Shown one piece after another: positions 17,715 to 24,335 of a DNA stretch of 47,548 nt. Under the pieces are notes generated by a model. That model worked only from the letters and a program-made list of their open reading frames with translations, searched no databases and was not told where the DNA came from. The number at the start of each line of letters is the position of its first letter. Position 1 is the stretch's first letter. This stretch comes from CAYQUC01 sp964514215 (GTDB lineage: Bacteria; Pseudomonadota; Gammaproteobacteria; UBA6429; Thiohalophilaceae): NCBI GenBank assembly GCA_964514215.1, contig CAZEPW010000023.1, positions 1-47,548 of the forward strand, written 5' to 3'. Both the position numbers and the translations under genes were made by a program.

Positions 17715-17720
17715 TTAACT

Positions 17721-18260
17721 ATGAACTATTGCAATAATTGTGGCAATTCAGTTGTTCTCGAAATTCCAGATGGTGACAACCTAGCCCGCCATGTTTGCCA
17801 CCACTGTAATACTGTCCATTATCAAAATCCAAAAGTAGTTACCGGCACCCTACCCGTTTGGCAAGACAAAGTTTTATTATGTAAGCGCGCGATTGAACCA
17901 CGCCATGGCAAATGGACCCTACCTGCGGGCTTTATGGAAAATAACGAAACCTTAGAGCAAGCGGCTGTTCGAGAAAGTGTTGAAGAAGCTAATTCAAATA
18001 TTAAGCTTGCTGGTTTATATTGTCTATTTAGCCTGCCGCACATAAGTCAAATATACGTGATGTACCGTGCTGAATTATTAGATTTAAAATTTTTCCCCGG
18101 AATAGAAAGTTTGGAAGTGGAATTATTCTCAGAAGATGAAATTCCATGGCAAGAATTAGCCTTTAAAACCATCGAACAAACATTACGATACTATTTTGAC
18201 GATAGAAAAACACAAACATTTCCATTACACAGCCACATCATTGAAAAAAGCAATAAATAA
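17721..18260 (+). CDS. NUDIX hydrolase with N-terminal zinc ribbon
   Basis: The 179-residue protein has a four-Cys zinc ribbon (C4, C7, C26, C29) like that of NADH pyrophosphatase NudC. It is followed by a NUDIX domain with the box starting at Gly70 (GFMENNETLEQAAVRESVEE; G-x5-E-x7-R-E-x2-E-E). The C-terminal part is short. Enzymes of this layout cleave nucleoside diphosphates linked to another group, often NADH, FAD or ADP-ribose; the substrate here is not determined. The final residue of the classical G-x5-E-x7-REUxEExGU box is Asn-rich (EEANSNI), a mild departure. Its 3' end faces the lipoprotein gene with 10 bp between them. Confidence 0.88.
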   Translation: MNYCNNCGNSVVLEIPDGDNLARHVCHHCNTVHYQNPKVVTGTLPVWQDKVLLCKRAIEPRHGKWTLPAGFMENNETLEQAAVRESVEEANSNIKLAGLYCLFSLPHISQIYVMYRAELLDLKFFPGIESLEVELFSEDEIPWQELAFKTIEQTLRYYFDDRKTQTFPLHSHIIEKSNK

Positions 18261-18270
18261 AATTACAGGT

Positions 18271-18717
18271 TTATAATAGCTGCTCTACATTTGTCCAAAT
18301 AGCTGAAGCAACTAACCACTGTCCAGCACTTTTTTGCCACTTCGTATTAATTTTATATGCCCGGCCACGCTCAGGTAAACTAGAATTACTCCCTGAGACA
18401 ACCACATAAATTTCAACCTCGGCGAATTTTTGCTGCACTACACTATCAGCCTGCCATTTGTACGTTTTGATATTTTGATTGCGTCTAAAATGAAAAAACA
18501 ATAGCTGACGTAATTCATTTTTAGTCAACTTTTTATTACCAACAAAATCTTTAGTAAAATACCCCATAAAATCCACCAAAGACTTATCTCGGACTGCTTG
18601 TTGCATATTGGTTATTTGAGATTGTATTTGTTCTTTATTTGAAGTTTCAGAGCATGCAACCAGAAGTAACATCGGCATCAAAATAAAGTACAATTTAAAC
18701 AGTAATTTATGAAACAT
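18271..18717 (-). CDS. Small lipoprotein, possibly NTF2-like fold
   Basis: The 148-residue protein begins with a lipoprotein signal: a hydrophobic stretch followed by LLLVAC, with Cys22 as the lipidation site. The mature part starts SETSNKEQ, so sorting to the outer membrane is likely by the +2 Ser rule. The remainder, a helix (QIQSQITNMQQAVRDKS), then FMGYFTKDFVG and a series of beta strands ending GQWLVASAIW, resembles an NTF2/SnoaL-like fold. Function unknown. Confidence 0.75.
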   Translation of the reverse strand: MFHKLLFKLYFILMPMLLLVACSETSNKEQIQSQITNMQQAVRDKSLVDFMGYFTKDFVGNKKLTKNELRQLLFFHFRRNQNIKTYKWQADSVVQQKFAEVEIYVVVSGSNSSLPERGRAYKINTKWQKSAGQWLVASAIWTNVEQLL

Positions 18718-18865
18718 GTAATGGTACTCAAGAAATTAATTATTGATTAGCTCTAATTAACAGTCATAAATTAGTAATTAGGTAGCAGCGAATATAGCGA
18801 ATATACTAAATAAATAGATTTGAAATACTAAATTTGAACAAAAATAAAGCAATAAATATGCGTTC

Positions 18866-18881
18866 TGTGATTGGCATCATA
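18866..18881. promoter_or_regulatory. Near-consensus Crp-type site
   Basis: The sequence TGTGA-TTGGCA-TCATA matches the TGTGA-N6-TCACA pattern in 9 of 10 positions. It is in the 246-bp spacer between the lipoprotein gene (minus strand) and the M48-like gene (plus strand), about 90 bp before the latter. A single site with one mismatch is only suggestive. Confidence 0.35.
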
Positions 18882-18963
18882 GTGATAATCTGTAAATACT
18901 CTATCGTATATTGAAGAGATTCTATGTTTATTTGCTTGCAAAAACAATATAAATAAACCCGTT

Positions 18964-20529
18964 TTGGACATAACCCAGAAAATCAAAATGTTAAATGATA
19001 TTATTAAATTTGTGCGCTTAATACCGCTATTACAGCCCGTGTATACAAAGTTTCCTAAGAGTTATATTACCTTGGCGACCATAATCACGGCCGTAGGTTA
19101 TGGCTTTTTGGCTTTTTTCCCGATAATGAGTCTAATTCTATTTTTTGGCCTATTTGGTGATGTCGCGAATGCTTCAGGCTTTGTTGACTGGCTGTTTATT
19201 TTATTAAACATGCTCATTTTAGCCGCTGTTGCCACCACCACTTTTTTTATGTTTAAAACTAAATTTACCCCACCCAGTGGTGTTGAACTTGATTGGGAAA
19301 AACCGGATAAATTTATTGATGAAATGTTACTACTAGTCGAACGTTATTCATGCCGAACATTTGACAATGTTATTTTTACTCCTGATTATTCTATTAAAAT
19401 AGTTCAAACACCACGTTATAGTATTCCAGTATTTACACATACAACATTATGCATTGGTTTACCAACAATGTTATGCCTGAGCCCGGATCTTTTTAAAGGC
19501 ACACTTGCCCGAGTTATTGGGCAATATACCGGGCAATACGATCAAATAACAAACTGGGTAGCGCGCTCGACCAAAAATTGGAGACTCTATTTAGAAGCCT
19601 ACAAACATGGTGAAAATCCATTTCATAAATTTATATATTATTTCTTTTCCGTTTATTGTCCTTTTGCTGAAGCTCTTTGTTTCTTTGCTATCCAAAAAGA
19701 CGAATTAAAATCCGATCACTATGTGCTCGATGTAATTAATGATAATGATGTTGTTGCAATGATGAGTGCTAATATTGTTAATCCCGAGTTTCTTGAAAAA
19801 AAATTCTGGCCAAAAATACAAAGTATGGCACGGCAAAATCCAACAGCACCTGAATTTTTACCATATGAATCAATGACTAATGCCATAGTCAAAGGTTTAA
19901 GTTACGAAGAAATGGAACGTTGGTTAAAATCAGCTCATTCAGCTCCTGTAGACTATTCACACCCCCTACCTAGCTTACGCGATCGAATGTATGCTCTTGG
20001 GCATGAAGATATTATAGTGCCTAGCAAATTTAAATTTAATGCCGCAAAACATTACCTAGGTGATTATGTTACTGAAGTTATCGCAACAATGGATCAAATT
20101 TGGTTACAGCGACTTCAGCTCGCGCTTAATGTCGTTAAAGAATCAACTAAAACTCAAGACTCATTTGTTGAAGATGATCAAGTCATTATTCAACTGCGCA
20201 ACCTACAAAAGAAATCTAAAGAAGCAGCATTAAACCAAGATGAAGTTTTAGAGCTTGCTAGGCTCACCAGTAAAGTGGATGGCAAAACCGCAGGTTTAAA
20301 AATTTATAATCGAATTCTAAATCAACGGCCAAACGATGTTAAATTGCTTTATGCCATAGGACGGGTATTGCTGGGTAATAATGAAGAATCAGGCGTCAAA
20401 GTTTTATCAAGAGCCATGGAGCTCAATCCGAAATGCGTGGCACCGGCCTGCAGAATGATTTCAAAATATTACCTTAAATCCGGTGATACAAAGTCGGCGG
20501 AACAATGGCAAGCAAAATCCACAACTTAA
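18964..20529 (+). CDS. M48-like membrane protein with lost zinc motif plus C-terminal TPR
   Basis: The frame starts at TTG 18964; an ATG at 18988 is an equally good start. Two hydrophobic segments (about 45-75 and 80-97) precede a region arranged like an M48 (Ste24/HtpX-type) peptidase: TTLCIGLPTMLCLSPDLFKGTLAR is the usual approach to the zinc helix, given here in split form. The expected HExxH reads R-V-I-G-Q (codons 19510-19524) and the third ligand region reads DELKSDH. All zinc ligands are therefore missing and the protein cannot be an M48 peptidase. The last 120 residues form TPR-like helices (AGLKIYNRILNQRPNDVKLL). I suggest a membrane scaffold. The family call rests on motif layout. 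Confidence 0.65.
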   Translation: MDITQKIKMLNDIIKFVRLIPLLQPVYTKFPKSYITLATIITAVGYGFLAFFPIMSLILFFGLFGDVANASGFVDWLFILLNMLILAAVATTTFFMFKTKFTPPSGVELDWEKPDKFIDEMLLLVERYSCRTFDNVIFTPDYSIKIVQTPRYSIPVFTHTTLCIGLPTMLCLSPDLFKGTLARVIGQYTGQYDQITNWVARSTKNWRLYLEAYKHGENPFHKFIYYFFSVYCPFAEALCFFAIQKDELKSDHYVLDVINDNDVVAMMSANIVNPEFLEKKFWPKIQSMARQNPTAPEFLPYESMTNAIVKGLSYEEMERWLKSAHSAPVDYSHPLPSLRDRMYALGHEDIIVPSKFKFNAAKHYLGDYVTEVIATMDQIWLQRLQLALNVVKESTKTQDSFVEDDQVIIQLRNLQKKSKEAALNQDEVLELARLTSKVDGKTAGLKIYNRILNQRPNDVKLLYAIGRVLLGNNEESGVKVLSRAMELNPKCVAPACRMISKYYLKSGDTKSAEQWQAKSTT

Positions 20530-20638
20530 TATTTTTCTTATACATTTTATAGTGTTTTAAACATCAAAATAACTTTTAAGTAATATTAATTCATGCCGAT
20601 AGTCATTTTATCGAATGGCTTAAAATATTACATACGTT

Positions 20639-21439
20639 ATGGAAAAAATTCATATCAATGATCTTGCGATTACCGTTGTTGAATCATCCACAATGCAACA
20701 GCATAATATTGATAAACACTTAAAATCGTTAAATATAGCTAACGTCAATTATTACAAACTTGGCGAAGAAACGTTATCGCATTTAGAAAATGATAAACCG
20801 GATTTAGTCATTAGCTGCATGTATCTACCCGACATGACTGGAATTGAGTTAGTCCATTGCATTAGACAAAATCCTAAAATAGAAGATACACCATTTATGT
20901 TAGTTTCAAGTGAAACCTCATTTGAAATGCTCGACCCTATTCGCCAAGCCGGCGTTGTTGCAATCCTACATAAGCCCTTCTCAGCAAGTGATATTAAAAA
21001 AGCATTAATCACAACAATTGAATTCATAAATCATGACACAATCCAGCTCACTGATATCGATCTTGATTATTTAGAAACCTTAGTTGTTGATGACAGCCCT
21101 TTAGCTCAAAAACACATTACCAAAGTTCTCAATAATTTAGGGATAGAAAAAATTAGTTATGCAAACAATGGTAAAATCGCAATGGACAAAATCAACAATC
21201 ATTTTTTTGACTTAGTGGTGACAGACTATAATATGCCAGAAATGGACGGTGGCACATTAACCAAACAAATTAGAGAACACAGTAATCAAAAATCCATACC
21301 AATTTTAATGGTCACAAGTGAAGGTGACGAAAGTCGTCTTGCCGCAGTTCATCAAGCAGGAGTATCTGGAATATGTGACAAACCATTCGAAACACAAGCT
21401 GTAAAGACCTTAATTAAACAAATGTTAACCGATTATTAA
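20639..21439 (+). CDS. Double-receiver response regulator, first receiver degenerate
   Basis: The 266-residue cytoplasmic protein consists of two CheY-like receivers and no output domain. In the second (from about 145) the phospho-site is intact: D151-D152 in LVVDDSP, acceptor D196 in DLVVTDYNMPEMDG, and K248 in CDKPF. In the first (1-130) the acidic pair is E15-S16 and the acceptor position is Cys60 (DLVISCMYLPDM), so it cannot be phosphorylated in the usual way. Such proteins often work as phosphate sinks or partners of an Hpt protein. The neighbouring convergent gene, 3 bp away, encodes an Hpt-receiver protein with the opposite defect, so the two may act together. Confidence 0.88.
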   Translation: MEKIHINDLAITVVESSTMQQHNIDKHLKSLNIANVNYYKLGEETLSHLENDKPDLVISCMYLPDMTGIELVHCIRQNPKIEDTPFMLVSSETSFEMLDPIRQAGVVAILHKPFSASDIKKALITTIEFINHDTIQLTDIDLDYLETLVVDDSPLAQKHITKVLNNLGIEKISYANNGKIAMDKINNHFFDLVVTDYNMPEMDGGTLTKQIREHSNQKSIPILMVTSEGDESRLAAVHQAGVSGICDKPFETQAVKTLIKQMLTDY

Positions 21440-21442
21440 TCT

Positions 21443-22222
21443 TTATTTTTTAATGAGATTTTTAAATGCACTTTCTATATTAGCGACCAATTTAGCGTCC
21501 CGCTGAATAACGCAATCAATGGCAAGTGACGACGTATCAACTTTAATATCCATATTAGAAGTTAATAAGATAATAGGCAGGTTTGAGTTTATCGATTTTG
21601 ACATCCGAGTTGCGGCTATTACCGAAAAGCCATTTAACATTGGCAACTCCATTCCAATAAACATTAAATCAAATTTATCATGAACTAACTTATCTAACGA
21701 TTGCAATCCATCAGATGACGTTGAAATTTGAATAGGATACTCATTTAATACCTCAGAAATTACACGTATAATTGAACATGATTGCCCAACAACCAAAATT
21801 TTTACGACATCCTTAAATACTTGTTCTTCCAAATCTTCAAGCTTTTGTTCAATCGCTGTAAAAATATCAGAACCTTGAGTTATTTTTTCTCGCGCTGAAA
21901 CCAATAAATCAACAAATAATAATAAATGAGAGGCTTCTTGATGATTTAATACTGTAGATTGCTTTTTTACGGTTAAATGATCTTCAAATCGATGGCATAT
22001 TCGAGAAAGAATAAAAAGGCCATGTGTACCTGCACTGCCCTTAATACTATGGACATTGCGAAACAAGGCTTCATATTGTTCTTCAAACTTATGATTTTCT
22101 TCGAGAGATAAAACCTGATTTTCCATTTCCTGGAGGCGAACAGGCAGATCCGCTATATAATCATCGCGTAGTACGCTAAGGATCGACTCCATTGTATTTT
22201 TAGGTGAATTGCTGTTTGACAT
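21443..22222 (-). CDS. Hpt domain fused to degenerate receiver
   Basis: The 259-residue protein has an N-terminal histidine phosphotransfer domain, with the phospho-accepting His58 in NVHSIKGSAGTHG, and a receiver-like domain after about residue 140. In that receiver the acidic pair is replaced (KILVVGQSCS), the acceptor Asp is Gly (DLMFIGMELPML) and the conserved Lys is not in place, so only the Hpt half can carry phosphate. It probably relays phosphate to or from another receiver, the intact second receiver of the convergent neighbour being an obvious candidate. No histidine kinase is in the window. No good ribosome site is seen before the ATG. Confidence 0.85.
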   Translation of the reverse strand: MSNSNSPKNTMESILSVLRDDYIADLPVRLQEMENQVLSLEENHKFEEQYEALFRNVHSIKGSAGTHGLFILSRICHRFEDHLTVKKQSTVLNHQEASHLLLFVDLLVSAREKITQGSDIFTAIEQKLEDLEEQVFKDVVKILVVGQSCSIIRVISEVLNEYPIQISTSSDGLQSLDKLVHDKFDLMFIGMELPMLNGFSVIAATRMSKSINSNLPIILLTSNMDIKVDTSSLAIDCVIQRDAKLVANIESAFKNLIKK

Positions 22223-22386
22223 TAATTTTATTTAAATTAGGATCTTTGATGTTATCGGCTATATGCAAAAAAAATAAACACCATTTTAGCGATATTAAGG
22301 TATAAAATTAAACGATATTATTAATTTCACATGAATAATTTTTATGTTTAAAAGCAATTAAATATAACCCAAAAAATACCTATAAT

Positions 22387-23376
22387 ATGAATCAAAAATA
22401 TTCAACATTGCTAACTATTCTATTAATTTCAATTAATTACTTATTTTCATTAAATAGCCATGCCGATTGGTTTAAAAATAAACAAGCAATTATGGGCACT
22501 GAAATTAGGCTTGAGTTTTGGCTTGATGATGCAGATAAAGCTGACTTATTAATTAAGGCAATAATGACCGAAATGCATCGTATTGATGCATTAATGAGCC
22601 CATTTAAAGACGATAGTGAGTTATCCACATTAAACCGGTTAGGAGCCACACAAAAAGTAAAACTCAGTGAAGAATTGTTTAATTTAATAAAAAAATCGAT
22701 CACCATTTCGAAGCTCACAAAAGGTGCTTTTGATGTCACTTTCGCAAGTATCGGCAATTTATACGATTACCGGCACAATAAAAAACCCACACAACAGCAA
22801 ATTCAAGATAATCTGAGTAAAATCAATTACAAACATCTAATATTAACCAAGCAAGATCACAGCATCAAATTCGCCAAACCTGGTGTAGTCATTGATTTAG
22901 GCGGCATAGCCAAAGGCCATGCGGTGGATAACAGCATTGAAATATTAAAATCTCACGATATTCAACATGGCTTGGTTAGTGCCGGTGGCGATACTCGAAT
23001 TATTGGCGATCACCGAGGTCGACCTTGGATCACCGGCATACGTAACCCTAGAGTTAAAGGGAAATCTGCCATTCTTATCCCATTAAGTAATATTGCAATA
23101 TCAACCTCTGGCGATTATGAGCGTTATTTCATTGAGGATGGCATACGTTATCACCATATAATCAGCCCTCAAACAGGCCATTCAATTAAATCAGTACGTA
23201 GCGTATCGGTTATCGGTCCAGATTCGACAACTTGTGATGCCCTCTCGACCAGCTTATTTGTTATGGGCAGTAAAAAAGCACTGGAATTAATCAATCAAAT
23301 AGATAAATTTGACGCGATTATAATCAATTCAAACGGAAAACTGCTTTTTTCATCCGGATTACAAAATCCTAAATAA
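22387..23376 (+). CDS. apbE: FAD:protein FMN transferase (ApbE family)
   Basis: ApbE attaches FMN covalently to Thr or Ser of periplasmic or membrane proteins such as RnfG/NqrC, using FAD and Mg. The 329 residues include a signal peptide (ending near NSHA, no lipobox Cys), the opening IMGTEIRLEF, the FAD-binding GVVIDLGGIAKGHAVD and VSAGGDTRIIG, and the catalytic HHIISPQTGHS followed by TTCDALSTSLFVMG. Most ApbE proteins are lipoproteins; this one appears to be soluble periplasmic or retained by its signal. No rnf or nqr gene is nearby. Confidence 0.95.
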   Translation: MNQKYSTLLTILLISINYLFSLNSHADWFKNKQAIMGTEIRLEFWLDDADKADLLIKAIMTEMHRIDALMSPFKDDSELSTLNRLGATQKVKLSEELFNLIKKSITISKLTKGAFDVTFASIGNLYDYRHNKKPTQQQIQDNLSKINYKHLILTKQDHSIKFAKPGVVIDLGGIAKGHAVDNSIEILKSHDIQHGLVSAGGDTRIIGDHRGRPWITGIRNPRVKGKSAILIPLSNIAISTSGDYERYFIEDGIRYHHIISPQTGHSIKSVRSVSVIGPDSTTCDALSTSLFVMGSKKALELINQIDKFDAIIINSNGKLLFSSGLQNPK

Positions 23377-23816
23377 AAACAGTATTAAATACACTCATTA
23401 CAAGTGCTAAGTTATTGATTATTTAATAAAAAAGCTGTTTTGTGATACCCTATACAGATTAGAATCAGTGTAATCGTCTATTATTTAACATATTCGTACT
23501 ACAGGCTTTTAATTTGCTCTCAAGCTAAGAAGATAAACATCATTCCAACTATAATCACATGAGAATGACGCTATTTGTAACGATAATGGTGATTTAACCA
23601 GTAAAGGTTTCTTATGCAAACCTGATGGTTAATTAAGTTAAAACATACAATACAACGTTAAGATTTAGCGAAATACATGTTACCTTATTAAATTTATAGA
23701 AAATATTAATATAAAAATGCCGTTATAATATTCCTAGGGTCAGTAGCCGTAATAGACGCAAATTTAATACAGTAATCCCTGTCTAACATTAAAAAATAAA
23801 GGTAAAATGTTAAGTA
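23377..23816. other. 440-bp intergenic stretch before the envelope operon
   Basis: No gene is seen. An imperfect hairpin occurs at 23595-23631: TAACCA pairs with TGGTTA outside and AGGTTT with AAACCT inside, with a small internal loop. No recognisable riboswitch class was found. The right end holds a second small dyad around the ribosome site (listed separately). This stretch should carry the promoter of the nine-gene operon that follows. Confidence 0.5.
23784..23812 (+). promoter_or_regulatory. Dyad around the ribosome site and a 6-residue overlapping leader frame
   Basis: TAACATT (23784-23790) and AATGTTA (23806-23812) form a 7-bp inverted repeat whose 15-base loop contains the AAAGG ribosome site. 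An ATG at 23807 opens a six-residue frame (MLSNEN) that ends at 23827, overlapping the start of the first operon gene at 23817. This could set translation level by coupling, but the elements are short and AT-rich. Confidence 0.3.
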
Positions 23817-24323
23817 ATGAGAACTAATCAATTAAACTCGATATCACGATTTATACTTTATAGCAGTGCTGTATTAATGCTTAGTATCAACGCTTCAGTA
23901 AATGCGGAGAATACCGAAAGTTCGAGTACAAAAAATGAAATTACTGAACTTCAGGAAATTTTATTAAATCCAGATGCTTCTCAACTTGCGGTTTTACTTT
24001 CTGTCAATTCGCCAACAACATTAACGCTTAATTCTGTCAGTATATTTTTGGATAAAAAAGAAATCAAAACTTATCTCTACAGTGAAAGAGAAAGCCAAGC
24101 GTTATTAAAAAATGCCATGCAAAAAATCTATGTTGGTAAATTAAGTGAAGGCGAACATACCATTAAAGCTCAATTATCAGCCATTGATGAAAATAAGCTT
24201 AGTCATACCATCAGTTCCTCCAGTAAATTTACAAAAACTACTGTTACTACCTATGTTGAACTTGATATTTCCAAAACCGAGCAACAAGAACTTCCAATAC
24301 TCAACATTAAAATTTGGGAATAA
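23817..24323 (+). CDS. Exported protein, first gene of the TonB/Agl-like operon
   Basis: The 168-residue protein has a signal peptide ending near ASVNA and no lipobox or further membrane segment, so it should be periplasmic. The mature part contains a beta-rich domain: LAVLLSVNSPTTLTLNSV, then SIFLDKKEIKTYLYSERESQ, then YVGKLSEGEHTIKAQLSA. That pattern of a binding-type strand followed by a length-of-arm loop looks like an Ig-like or PEGA-like fold. I do not recognise a named family. It is followed after 12 bp by the large TPR lipoprotein gene, so a role in the same envelope complex is likely. Confidence 0.7.
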   Translation: MRTNQLNSISRFILYSSAVLMLSINASVNAENTESSSTKNEITELQEILLNPDASQLAVLLSVNSPTTLTLNSVSIFLDKKEIKTYLYSERESQALLKNAMQKIYVGKLSEGEHTIKAQLSAIDENKLSHTISSSSKFTKTTVTTYVELDISKTEQQELPILNIKIWE

Positions 24324-24335
24324 TACCGTAAGATT

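Noticed and set aside
18787..18804. Tandem 9-bp repeat AGCGAATAT before the M48-like gene
   Set aside because: Only two copies, no palindrome and no known motif; likely chance.
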